NCBI GenBank assembly: GCA_017354895.1
Contig: CP071497.1
Coordinates: forward strand, 4,526,001-4,590,000
DNA from: Podospora comata
Taxonomy: Eukaryota > Ascomycota > Sordariomycetes > Sordariales > Podosporaceae
Direction: 5' to 3'
DNA: 64,000 nucleotides
The notes beneath the pieces were generated by a model. It was not told where the DNA came from. It searched no databases and saw nothing but the letters and a program-made list of their open reading frames with translations. The position numbers and the translations under genes are program-made. Within the stretch, counting starts at the first letter, position 1, and each line of letters begins with the position of its first letter. Of the stretch, positions 23,904-35,239 are shown piece by piece.

Positions 23904-24819
23904 CGGGGTCAAAAGGGGGATTTGTGCAACATTGTCTATAAGAACCTAATGATGAGATCTGCTTAACGATGAGAACTGTCACAGTCATTATCATCCGTGT
24001 GTATAGTGGGACCGACCGGGCCAGTCACGCAGGATGTGCCGACCCGAGCTTGAGCGTCCGATGCCGTGGTAAATTGGACTCTAGGGGTAAACCATGCCGC
24101 ATTTTCCTTCATGTTACCTGCCGAGCTTGACTGAGTGCCGGCCGTGCTTGTTCTGACTGACGCCAGCTTATGCAAGGTGTCAACCGAGTGTTGACGAATC
24201 AACATATAAGACTGACAGAATAGCAAATGCAACATTAGATAAGCGGGCCAAAAACCACCAGTTCCATGGAGATAAACCTCATGAGGTCTACATTTGTCCT
24301 ACCACCCCGCTCCTGAGGCGTGGTCTAGAAACAATAGGCACTGTTGTGACACCCACCATCAGAACTGAAATGCCGGCTAAGAGCTCAATCCCACGTTGTG
24401 GCTGCCAAGAGACCCTGCCAATGCTGCTGACTGCAGATGTACCGTAGAAATTAATCCCGGTATCAGCATTGGCCGCCGGGTAGCGAGTGAGCAGGCCCTA
24501 TCGGATGGACTCCTCATAGGGCCGACAGTACGAATTGCCACACGGAGTGCCCATTATCATACACTATCGAGTTGGAGATGGCTGGGCGGCAAGACCCTCG
24601 CAGAACCGAACCTCTCAGTGGCACCCAACGTGGAGGCATCATGAAGAACTTGCATGTGCTTACATGGACTATTGGATGGTGCCCAAGATGCGCGGGCCAA
24701 CATCCTGGCAGGAGAAAAAGTTGAGATTGCGGCAAGCATAAATAACACAAGCTCCTCGCGGGAATTGTTCAGACAGAGCTTCCACGGCACCTCGTCCCCA
24801 TTCTTCACACACGGCCACC
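23904..24819. other. Intergenic region, no gene seen
   Basis: About 0.9 kb between the MDR and tyrosinase genes. Only short overlapping frames, none with a recognisable motif. GGCCACCATG at its end is a strong start context for the tyrosinase. Confidence 0.45.
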
Positions 24820-26192
24820 ATGAAGCTTCTCACAGGCTACCTTCTCCTCCAAACTGCCGGCCTAGCCACGGCTCTCCCCCCCAAGCTCGAGGACTTCAAG
24901 CAAAAAGCAATCGACTCCGGCGTCGCCCTCAAAGCCCTCAATGGCATCGCCCTCGCCAAAGCCCTCACCAAATTCAGCGGCACATGCACGCCCTCTAAAG
25001 TGAAATACCGCCGCGAATGGCGCACCATCTCCAAGCCCGACCGCAGAAAGTTCATCGCCGCGGTCAAGTGCATCATGGCCAAACCCAGCACGCTCCCTCC
25101 GGGGGAAGTCCCCGGCGCCAAGTCATTATACGATGACATCGTCTGGGCCCATGCGCGAAGAAGCGGTCTCGTTCACAACAGCGTTCGCTGCCCTTCTCCT
25201 CCGCCCCCCTTTTTCCCACTTTACTAATCCTCACAGGGAACCTTCCTCCTCTTCCACCGCTACTACCTCCACACCTACGAAACGGAACTCTCCGCCTGCG
25301 GCTGGACCGCAGGGCTCCCCTACTGGGAATGGGGCCTCGACATAACCGGGCCCCATCTCTCCCCCGTCTTTGACGGTTCTGACACATCGTTAGGTGGTGA
25401 CGGCGAGTTCATCCCTAACCGCCCCCCTTTTTCAATCCCTTGGATCGACCCCCTCACACCGGAAATCATCATCCAACCCGGGACGGGAGGTGGATGCGTC
25501 AAGACCGGTCCGTTTGTCCATCATAAAGTCAGACTTGGGCCGTTCAACATGACGGAGACGTTCCCTGTCGAGCCGGAGGATGGGAGGGGGGACAATGAGA
25601 GGTGTTTGATTAGGGATTTGAACAAGGGGGGGATTGAGAGGTGGGCGAGTTTTAGGAATAGTACTGAGTTGATTTTGGGGAGTGGGGATATCTTTGAGTT
25701 TCACGTCAATGCTGTGAGTGCTTCTGACTGGATTGAAAAGTAACGGGAAGGGGGAGTGCTGCTGACATTCCGGGTGATATAGGAAGGGGATCCGAGATGG
25801 GTACCGACCAAGCCAATGGGTGTTCATGGTGGTGGGCATTCGTCGATTGGCGGGGTGGGCGGGCATGCTGCTGATCCGGTTATTTCGCCGTATGATCCTG
25901 CTTTTTGGTTGACGCATGGGCAGTTGGATAGGGTTTATTGGATTTGGCAGATGTTGGATTTGGAGAGTCGGAGTGTGAGTTCTGCTGAGCGGAGTCGTTT
26001 GTTGTGTGATATGAAAGCTGACTTGGCTTCGGACAGGACGTCTTTGGGACTGGCACGTGGCTCAACATCCCGCCTAGTCCTAATGTTACTGTGGAAGACA
26101 GCATCGATGTGTTACCTCATCAGCCGCCGAGAAAGTTGAAGGAGTTGATGAGTACGGTTGCGGGAAGCCCGTTCTGTTTTGTCTATGTGTAA
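24820..26192 (+). CDS. Secreted tyrosinase-family (type-3 copper) oxidase
   Basis: Four exons: 24820-25182, 25237-25713, 25783-25974 and 26037-26192, about 395 residues. Introns 2 and 3 are canonical GTGAGT introns. Intron 1 uses a weak GTTCGC donor but is required to join HARRSGLVHNS to GTFLLFHRYYLHTYE. A signal peptide (MKLLTGYLLLQTAGLATA) opens the protein. CuA ligands are His in VWAH, GLVH and LLFHRYYL. CuB ligands are the two His of HGGGHSSIGG and the His of WLTHGQLDRVYWIWQ. The core is compact, without the long C-terminal lid domain of cytosolic tyrosinases, so it belongs with short secreted fungal tyrosinases that oxidise phenols or catechols (pigment, phenol detoxification or protein cross-linking). 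Substrate class is unproven. Confidence 0.87.
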
Positions 26193-26515
26193 GTGAGACG
26201 AGGATAATGGTGTTTATCATGTACAAGCAGTTCAGGACTAGTATATTTGCTGCACTTCAGGAGATGTCGTAGCAAGACAGTTAGGAAGTGTTGGGCAATT
26301 GTGTTGGCTTCGGAGAGAAACATTGCGATCCCACTGTGACTAGATATCAGTCAGATTCATACATGTTCAATTCGGATTAGTGCTATTCTATCATCCACCC
26401 CGTTTTCTTCCTTTTTTTTTGTCTGTGCACGATCGCCGTCTATTTGTCCCTGTTTGCAAGGCGCGTTCTTGACAAACCAAAACACGACGCAACTGGTCGT
26501 GACTTCATCGGCATC
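26193..26515. other. Intergenic region downstream of the tyrosinase
   Basis: No gene is seen; a short T-run is present near 26410-26420. Confidence 0.4.
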
Positions 26516-28344
26516 ATGCCTCCCCTACTCCGAAAGCGCAAAGCCTCTCTCAATGACGATAACTCAGCATTAGCAGTAGCAAGCGAGTAGCCTCACCCAC
26601 AATCCCGGCGGGGCACCCAGCAGAGGACGAGGACAACCGACAGCTGGTCGCTGGACAACGCGACTCGGTCGCTACAGCACAAGTCACCCAAAGTGACAAT
26701 CTACCGTTTGCCTCACCAAAACACGGCCCGGGCGGTCCTGATACTGTTCTTGGCCTCGAAAGAAAATGGAACCTTTCGCGCGACGAAATCCCGAGCAACC
26801 TGGCAGACGCGATGGGTATGGCTACCTTGTATTCACTCCATTTCCAGGAGCTCGTTGAGGAGGAGCTTGCGAAAAAGATCACGATATTGAATGTGAGTGG
26901 TGGCATGCTGTATCTTCCTTGCTGGACAAACCGCCAATTTGCTCATCGATCACTAATGACATCGCATGGATATACTGGCGTCAAAACCTCGACTCATGAT
27001 GCTTCTTCGCCAACATATTGGGTCGTTGTCCCTTGCCAAACAATTCAGATTGCGTATCCATGCTGCAGCAGCACCTCTCTATGAAACGGTGTCTTCAACA
27101 GCTGGTATGTACAATTCGACCCTGACCAAGGGCTAGAAAAGTTTACTCCCCTTCGGGAGACTCTTTCTGAGCTTCGAGGAGGAGCATGTTTACAAAGAAA
27201 GCAACGAGTTGGCAATGGTTCTGAGGTGGCGTTAGGATCTGCGGAGCGTCGTATCACTTTCTCTTGTTTCCCATTGCTGCTCATCGATACTTAGGGTAAT
27301 GCCCCCCTAGAGTTTCTCAATTCTTAACTTTGAAGCCTGTGGTGGACCCGTTCGGCCTGTACGACAACCACACCCTGAAACACGCCATGTGGCGATTCAT
27401 CCCTGGGATCCGTGAAATATCCGAGGCTAGTAACGAAGGTTGCCTATCGACCAGCGACTCATTGGTGGATGCATACAAGCTAATGATGTCCCTGGGCAAA
27501 TTCCAGTACGTTCCTCATGTACCGAGCGCAGGTATCGACCAGCACGATAGAAACTATGATTATTTTCCGGCAAGTCTCATCCGACGGAGGATGGAGGCCG
27601 GACATCACCTTCGTGACTGGAAGGTCCATGAGTGCTACTCTATTTTGCTGGAGCGATCAAAGGAACGGGAGGTTCGGGGTGATGAGGCGTGTTATGCTGA
27701 GCCGTTGTCGTTGTGATGAATTGGGAGTAAGAAATGAGGCTGAGTTTGCTGCGAGTTGTATGACAATGGATGGATATATTCTGTGAGCGTTCTGCCAAGA
27801 CCATGACCGCTTCCAGGTCTCATGTGCCGCCAACCTGCTTGGCATCCAACTGACCGACAACCAGCCAAGCCCTCAACCCAACAACACATATCTCAACTGG
27901 ACGTCATTTGACACGGTTCAAAGGAACACGACAGTAAAATAAAATGGCGAGAGGGCCACTTGTTGCTTTGGACAACCCCGGTCACGCGTCTTGTGGAACA
28001 CACATGCACCGACGACGATTGGAACGCTCCCTTCATTCTTGATGGCCCTTCTCGCCGGAAACACAAATCCAATGACGACAGCCCCTCCCAGCCGATGAAT
28101 ATGTCGGATTCGACGAAGAAGAAACGCGAACCCCGCCCAGTCCCGAGGACTATCTCGCCAAAGGTATACCGTCAAAGCCATCTTATCAGATCCTATCAGG
28201 CTAACCTGTTGTCCCTTCAGAACCTGCCCAGTCTTTCAAAGCCCTCACGTACTCTGCTCTAGTACGGGGTCTGCAGCAATTGCAGCTGAGCGGATCATGT
28301 CTCAAATTAGCAGCGAGGAGAAGCCCGTGGAGGAGGAGGTAGCT

Positions 28345-28418
28345 GTTAGTGTTGAGGATGATGTTAGTGTTGAGGATGATGTTAGTGTTGAGGATGATGT
28401 TAGTGTGTTGAGGATGAT
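28345..28418 (+). repeat. 18-bp tandem repeat, about four units
   Basis: Three exact copies of GTTAGTGTTGAGGATGAT at 28345, 28363 and 28381, then a fourth copy with a 2-base insertion. In one frame it encodes the six-residue acidic unit SVEDDV, so it was probably an in-frame repeat of the now broken gene. Confidence 0.9.
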
Positions 28419-29178
28419 GGCCGCTGTCCCGAGTCCATCGAAAAGTACGACCATATTCTTGATGAGTTGGGCTCGAGTCAGCTTTTTTGTCGGTAGGAGA
28501 ATGAATTGAACACGGTATCGGGCGGAACAGACACCAAGAGAAAGCTTCATACCTGATCAGATGCGCTCGCATTTCCCCTCCGCACTGCTCTCTTCTCCTT
28601 TTCTGTTTAGCCAAATACATTCCCAATCCGAAAGACTGCCGATATTGATCATGCGAACTCTCTCAAGCAGGCTTACATGCTGCTTTGGAGCTCTGGGCTT
28701 GGTGGTTCAACGAGGCCTCCGTCTGTCATGATTTCTATGGCTCTGCCGACAGAGATGTTCAGCTTGACGAGCTGATAACCGATTTGATTGGGAAAAGAAA
28801 GGAAGCCGGACATCGCTGGGCGTGGAAAGCTGAGCTGGAAAGGCTCGAGGAAGAAGCCAAGATGCGGGTGATAAGGGAACAGAACGGTGATTGTTGCAAT
28901 CACGCCACGCGCTGAAAGAGTTTGTGGACCAGGTTGGTCCTGGTGATGAAGATGTCATGCCAGCGAAAAAACGTAGAAAACTACGATTATACGCATAGCG
29001 GTGTCAGTAATGACGACATAGCCCAGAGAAACCGTGCGGTTCGTCGAGCTCATTCGAGAGATTTCCGAAATTGATCACAAAGACGCCCTTGCTGAGGTGT
29101 ATGGCTTGGTTTTTGAAGCGAAGCAATGATGGTATACTGAGGAAGGAGAGAACGAGGACGGTTATACCTCTTAACGTT

Positions 29179-29214
29179 GCGGTCTTCATTGCGGTCTTCA
29201 TTGAGGTCTTCATT
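29179..29214 (+). repeat. 12-bp tandem repeat, three units
   Basis: GCGGTCTTCATT occurs twice exactly and a third time with one change (GAGGTCTTCATT). The period is a multiple of three, as for the 18-bp repeat in the same decayed block. Confidence 0.85.
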
Positions 29215-29830
29215 GCGAGTGTTGTGTATCAACACCATGAAGACAAGGGTGGACAAGCTCGAAAAGACTTGCGCAATGGAAACAACAACTGGCGGGATGG
29301 AATGGAGAAACGTTCCAAGCTCGTCTAGACACCGGCCAGCAGCGGCTAAAGTATCTCGAAGAAAACACACGAGACTAAGCATTACTTAGCTGAAATATAA
29401 AACTTACGGGGCAATCAAGGTACCTACCTAAGTCGAAGCAACTGGCTCATACATAGACCTCATCGTCAACCAACATTGCAGATCCCATTTCTATATTTTC
29501 TAGGCAAAGGAGTAATCATTCCCTCACCCACCGCCAACAACATTCCTTTCTCGTTCAACAGTCTAATCCTTTCCGCATCATTTACTGTATACCAACGAGG
29601 GGGTGAAGTCAATACTATCAGCCCTCGTCGCCAGTGCCCACCCTCAGTCTTTCCTCTACTTTATGGACCAATCCTCCCTACGAAAGGACCTCCAAACCAA
29701 AAGCCGGCAGCCAGACGGCTGAGGAAGACTGCGGAAGAATGGATGCACTACCACTACTTCCGAAACGTCCCCTCGTCCATTCGTCGCTTCGTTAGAAAGA
29801 GGTAGCACTTTCGTTTGATCTCCCAGATTC

Positions 29831-30906
29831 ATGATATTCTCGGATCTTTTATCATTAAGAACCACCGATTCTGTGGTAAGTTGCTCTGCACCTACATTAC
29901 GAAGACTCCGTACGGCTTATGTTGATGGCATCCCTCGACAGCTAACCTTGCCTTTTTCAGACCTTCCGCCGCACATTCAGGTTATAATTCGGCACGAGTG
30001 GCGGTACCAACCCAATAGGCGCCTGAGGATCTTAACAGAGATACGGGATGTGAAATCTATAAAACGGCTCACGGTCGGGTTCATTGCTGAGCAACCCACA
30101 AAGGTCAAAGGCTAGGCATAACCTGTTTCTTGCGTTCGAGATTTGCACGATTATTAACCCGTCATTTCAGACCTCCCTCCAGCTCTTAGATCCATAGTAC
30201 AACCACCAGGAACGGTCGCCCAAGGCCGTGTCTAATGGGCTGAAAATGCGCATCGACGACTCCTACCTCCCATATCCCAATTACCGCCACGCCGACCCCC
30301 CTCCTTCCGTTCAGACTCCAAATGCTGCAATTTATTGGCCCCATCAGAGCCATCCTCAACAGGGACCGCCCTGATGCTGCAAAGGAGGCTTGCGGGTGCG
30401 TTCGTTTCCTGTGGAACCTCTGGTACGATTTATGCCGGCCCGAGCATGACGATACTCATGACTAACTGGCCTCGGACGAGGAGTGTATGGAGGCTCTTGA
30501 AGTTGAACCTGACCCGTCAGCTGTGACCGATGGTGATGACTGGGACTATCATCAGGGATATGCTAGCGGCTCTGGCGCAATGAACGTGAGGATGATCAGC
30601 CTGCCTGTTGTGAGTGTTGGTTACGACAAACAGCCACCAGAGATAAACTCGGCCATTTTGACTGTCAGGCAAGCCAATTATTTGAAAGTTGATGGATAGG
30701 TGCAGGTATCCCTTCGGGAGGTAAAATGGGCGGAGTTTAAGGATCATGACTTTTGGACCCCACCCAAGTTCTCCCTCATCCGACCACATTTGACTGCTAT
30801 CCGAAATGAAGACAAAAATGTAGCATGGCTTCGGAGGGAAGGTGGACTGCACAGATCGGAGTCGAAGAGTGATGAAGTTGAGGCCATGAGATGTGAGTGG
30901 CTATAG
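29831..30906 (+). pseudogene. Second decayed coding block, family not recognised
   Basis: Two readable stretches lie here. One is SDLPPHIQVIIRHEWRYQPN (29,9xx-30,1xx). The other is a frame starting MLQFIGPIRAILNRDRPDAA at 30322 that continues through one TAA into SDEECMEALEVEPDPSAVTD and closes at 30699; a further open piece (VKWAEFKDHDFWTPPKFSLI) follows to 30906. The repeated acidic segments suggest a soluble protein. No known domain is recognised, and it may be the 3' part of the preceding block. Confidence 0.4.
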
Positions 30907-31177
30907 TATCTATCCAGTGTAGCCACATCCAAACACTACACCATGCATGTAGTATGCGGGCCGAGCCACATTATCGTCGGATCATTGCATCTCTTCCCGC
31001 CCGAGTGCCGAAAGGAGTACGTAACCGATCAGACGTACGATGATACGCCTAGCAGGTAGACTCTCACTTCCCGGTTTGCCTAGCCTGAACCTGGCTGGGT
31101 ATGGCACCCCCCCGTACCTGTATGAAGTGATGGCGGTGGCCCAGAATGGATTCAATGGAAACCGCAAGGTAAGGCAC

Positions 31178-34100
31178 CTATTCCAGCGTCACCACTTCCC
31201 ACACCCCCACCAACCTCTTCCACACAGCAGCACTCTCCTCATCATCCCCATATGTCAACGACCCCCTATTCCCAATCACAACCAATCCCCTCTTGGCCCT
31301 CGTAAGCGCGACATTCAACCTCCTCATATCCGTCAAAAACCCAATCTACCTCTTCTCATTACACCTCACCGTCACAAAAACAACCACGTCCGCCTCCCTC
31401 CCCTGAAAAGCATCAAGACTGCTCACCTCCACCAACCCCGACCCCATAACCTGACCCAACATCCGTTTCAACAAATCAACTTGCTTCGCATACGGCGTTA
31501 AAACCGCCAGAGTCTGGCTGACCCCCTTTTCCGAATCAGCAGCAGTAGTCAAAAGCGTACAAATTTTTAAACAAACCCCCGCCTGCCTTTTATTTACTTT
31601 ACTTTTCCCCTCCACCTCTTCCCGATCAGCACATTCAACCCAAACCCTCCTTTTATGCCCCTTTGGCCACGAAAATCCCGTCTTTTCCAACCCCCTCTCA
31701 CTGTCCCTCAATCCGGTTCCCAACCTCCCTCGGTAAAACTCTGTAGAAGGTAAGTCACATAACGAGCTGTGCATCCGGTACTGCGTGTCGAGCATCAACC
31801 TCCCTAACCCCTCCCCTCTGGAAGAGGTGAACAGCCTCTCAAAAAGGGAACAATCACCCCCCAGAGCCACAACCTCCGGCCTCACCGTTGGTCTTAGTTG
31901 AACGTGATCACCCACCAAAACAGCCCTTTGACATCCCTTTACTAACGGCACGAGGGCGCGGCCCTCTGTCTGCTGGGAGGCTTTGTCTATGATGACAATA
32001 TCAAACATTTCATTCCTTAACAGTTCCAAACTTGAGCCTATACAAGTCGAAAACACGATTTTGGCAGCCTTGACACGTCTTTTGGCTTTGGTGGTCTCGG
32101 CGCGGGAGTGGAGGGTGTTGAGTTCGATTCCGGCCATTGCGTCGAGGGAGGTGGAGACGGCGAGGTTCTGGGAGGGGTTGAGATGGGGGTAGGGGGTGAC
32201 GCTTTCCGGGGGAGGGGGAGAAAACGGTTGGGATTCATGGCCGAGGAGGTAGGGGGATATGGGACAGCACTCGTCTGATTGGGTGGCAAAGAGGAGGATA
32301 GCGTCAAGGGTTGTTTTTGCGGTTGTGAAAGGGGCGCAGTAGGTGAGTTTCCATTGACAGTGGGAGTAGTATAACGGTTAGGGGTGGAAGTACTGGAATT
32401 TTACACGGCCGGGCTCGGATTGGAGGACGAGGGCGTCGATGGAGTAACGTTTCTCGAGGAGGGAGTTTGCAGGCGCTGAGGCAGCGGTTAAACGGACGTG
32501 GGGGGCGTTGTCGAGCCGGGAATTGTCTGAGTCGATGCGGAAGCTTACCTCGACGACTTGGTAACCGTCTTCGTCTTTGTCGAGGAGGTGTAACTTGAGG
32601 AGGTCTTTTCTTGGCTCTGACTTTTCTGATGCCTCTCCGATGTGTTCTAGCGCTGTGGCGATCAAGTTTCGGACAAAGTGATTGACGGCAGCTGGCCGAC
32701 CGGGAAGGAGACGCGATGCTTCGGGCTCGAAACACTCGAGTAGAATATCCATTGCCACTTCTGGTATTCTGACCGTCAATGAGATAAGTCTGACAAGCTC
32801 AGCGAACTGGTGCATTGATAAGACTCTGATACGTGAGAGATATGACTTAAGGGGCGCGACAACGAGTTCTATGGCATCGTTGGCTGAAAGAATGAACCCG
32901 GCGAGGACTTCTTGAGCGTATGCTTCCAAAATGTCGACCAGCTCTTCTGTCTTCTCGTCAACAGCCTCGATGGGCGGCATTCTGCCAAAGGCAATAGCCA
33001 GTGATGGCGCCAGGCGTAGGAAACCAAGCATTACGCGGAGAATATCCGCCGACGAGACTCTTGTCAGACGGCTAGGTTCGTTGCTGCTAATGCCCAGCAA
33101 GAAATAGTCAAAGCACTTGAAGAGAATGGGACTTTGATCCCTGCCCAGCAACCAGGAAAACAATTCCTCAAACTGCTTCGGCGACGTCAATTCCCTCATC
33201 CAGGGCAACTTTCCATCCTTTGCAATCGCCACAGTAAAGTCCGGCTGAGAGCCCCAGTCAACATCCTTCAAGGTCGGAATGGTGTATTCTTCCGCCTCCT
33301 GGTCAAACAGCGGCAGTGTTGTATCCGTGTCGATATGCTCAAGCCACAAGTCGAGATTCCTCATTGACTGGACGTCTCCTGTTGCTGATAACGTAGACCT
33401 CGGCGACCGTCACTGCATTCCGGTTCACTCTGACGATATGTCGCTGCAGACCCCTGCTGAACTTGTCGAGGGCGATACTAGCACGGAAGTCAACATTGGT
33501 TCCAGAGTCGATGGTCGCTTGGCGTTGTCTTCGCTTGTCGCCTTTGTTTTCTGCGGCCCTGTAGGAGCTGTCGTCCGAGGGGCTGCGGTTGATGAAGATC
33601 CAGGTGTTTCCACGCTGGCCTTCAAACAGTTGAAACTGTCTCTCGTCGCAATACAGACGGTATGTCATCTTGGTGGGAATGGTCATACGGCACTGCCGTT
33701 CAGTGCCCTGGGTGTGAGGAAAGGCAAATAACCGCACAGTGTCATCGACATGGGAGTCTTGGGATGTCTCAATCTTGCGGGGAACGTAGATGGCTACAGT
33801 CAAACGTTTGTCGACTTGGAGGATGATCAGCTTGCGGTTAAATGTTTCCAGTGCTTTGCTGGTAGTATCAAGAAATGTCCCCAAACGGTCCCTTGTTGAA
33901 GAGTTGTAAATGCACTTCCAGTGGATGCTGTGATGATTGAGTTGGAAACCGCGAGCAGCATCTTCCGTAATCAGACTCGAGTAGGTCACGCGGATAGCTC
34001 GATTGTCTTCTGCCTTGACCAGGGTTAAGTTGATTTCATGCTTGCCACCGGTCATAAACAAGCTCACTGTTTTGATGAGTCGAGCATTGTCGAGCTTGTC

Positions 34101-34199
34101 GGGCCCAGGCAGGTTGGGGATGGTGTACCTCCATTCTCGATCATCTAACCTCATCCAGTCCTGGAGTTGGTGTTTGAAGCTTGCAAGTTTGTCACACAT
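31178..34199 (-). pseudogene. Decayed NFX1/UPF1-type superfamily 1 RNA helicase gene
   Basis: Minus strand. From the ATG at 34199 (MCDKLASFKHQLQ) a frame runs through KMTYRLYCDERQFQLFEGQR and SRGLQRHIVRVNRN to about 33390, where the reading frame shifts by one base into the frame of MRNLDLWLEHIDTD. That second frame then continues to 31178, interrupted by TAA at 32378-32380 and TAG at 31346-31348. It encodes the helicase elements VIIDKASQQTEG (motif II, normally DEAS), VLVGDHVQLRP (III), LDTQYRMHSSL (IV) and LDAFQGREADVVVF (V). After the second stop comes MRRLNVALTRAKRGLVVIGN (VI). No GxxGxGKT P-loop exists between the LNPSQNLA segment and motif II, so roughly 100 residues including Walker A appear deleted. 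The ancestor would be a ZNFX1-like fungal helicase of RNA surveillance or silencing. Confidence 0.8.
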
Positions 34200-34572
34200 G
34201 GCAGTCGAGATCCTTGGGAGAGAGATGTAGCGACAACAAGAAAAGAACTGGCGTCTACTGAAGGCAGGTCGAGGGCACAGGTGCTTTGAGGAGAGGCAGG
34301 CCACACAAGAGCAACTAAACTGTCGGAGCTGGGTCTCGCAGTTGATACGTGCCCGCACCTCCTGCAGTAGGCCTCAGTGCATATTTCACCTGACTGGCTC
34401 AAAGCGCCGATTTTCGACCATCCCTTACATCAAAGATCATCGAGACGAGTACCTACATCACTTTCATCTACCACCCACATCTATCTCCACGTCGTTCCAG
34501 CATCGAAAGCCTGGAAAAAGTCCATCAAGCACAGTCGACTACCTATGCAGTTAAATTGCGCCCTACCAAACA

Positions 34573-35217
34573 ATGTCCCAACCACCAAACATCTACATCA
34601 TCGGCGCTCAATGCACAGGCAAAACAACCCTTGTCAAAAACCTCCACGCCAATTTTGAGTCCAACTCCTCCCACGAACCGCCAATCCTGATCACCGAAGT
34701 CGCCTGCACAGTCCTCAAGCAGCACTCCTTCACAGCAGCCGACGTCGTCAACCCAGACTGAAGCATTCAGCTCCAAAGCCTGATCCTACAAGCACAAGCC
34801 TCCGCCGAGAGACAAGTCACCCAAACCGGGCAATGGTTCATCTCCGACAGATCAGGAGCCGACCCAATCGCCTACGCCTTGCGATATGTAGAAGAAGGAC
34901 GAGCCAACCAATTGATCCAGTCGGATGAATGGCGGGAACTGAGAACAAGGATGCAGGACGCGATTGTGGTTGTCTTTGAAGCTAGCGAAGAAGCGCGGAG
35001 CTGGCTTGCGGATGATGGGGTTAGGTTGATACCGGAGGATGTGGATGATTGGATTGCCATGCATAGGGTGTTTTGCGAATTCTTGCAAGATCAGGAGATA
35101 AATTTCCAGGTCTTGCCTGCTTGGGTTGGGGATCATGAGGAGAGGGTTGAGTTTGTGTTGCAATGTTGGGATTGTAAGAAAGAAAGGGGTCCACGGTGGG
35201 TGGTAACTAATTTCTAA
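34573..35217 (+). pseudogene. Small P-loop NTPase (NadR/AAA_28-like) with one in-frame TGA
   Basis: A single frame of 214 codons from the ATG at 34573 (ACAATG context) to 35217 is interrupted only by TGA at 34759-34761. The Walker A motif is IIGAQCTGKTTL (residues 9-20). Downstream come ILITEVACTVLKQHSF and, after the stop, QLQSLILQAQASAERQ, GQWFISDRSGADPIAYALRY and EDAIVVVFEAS-like strands ending in a normal C-terminus. This matches small fungal ATPases of the NadR-like AAA_28 type. Because the sequence after the TGA is as well preserved as before it, the change is recent or the codon is tolerated; CGA to TGA (Arg to stop) is the simplest path. It lies head-to-head with the helicase remnant (gap ~370 bases). 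Confidence 0.75.
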
Positions 35218-35239
35218 TGGGGGGGTTATAGAAGGCTAC

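Larger units (their letters stand above)
26516..29400 (+). pseudogene. Block of decayed coding sequence, family not recognised
   Basis: Plus-strand fragments in changing frames read as genuine protein but cannot be joined by plausible introns. In order: MPPLLRKRKASLNDDNSALA; SPTIPAGHPAEDEDN and LERKWNLSRDEIPSNLADAM; YVQFDPDQGLEKFTPLRETL; 27330-27716 open (DPFGLYDNHTLKHAMWRFIP ... VHECYSILLERSKE); DDDWNAPFILDG before a still recognisable intron (28162-28219, GTATAC...CTAAC...CAG); an acidic SVEDDV repeat; CPESIEKYDHILDELGSSQL; LELWAWWFNEASVCHDFYG; and TVRFVELIREISEIDHKDAL. The later pieces look helical or coiled-coil. It may be one large gene or two. No transposon domain is visible. Stops and shifts are frequent, so decay is well advanced. 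Confidence 0.55.
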
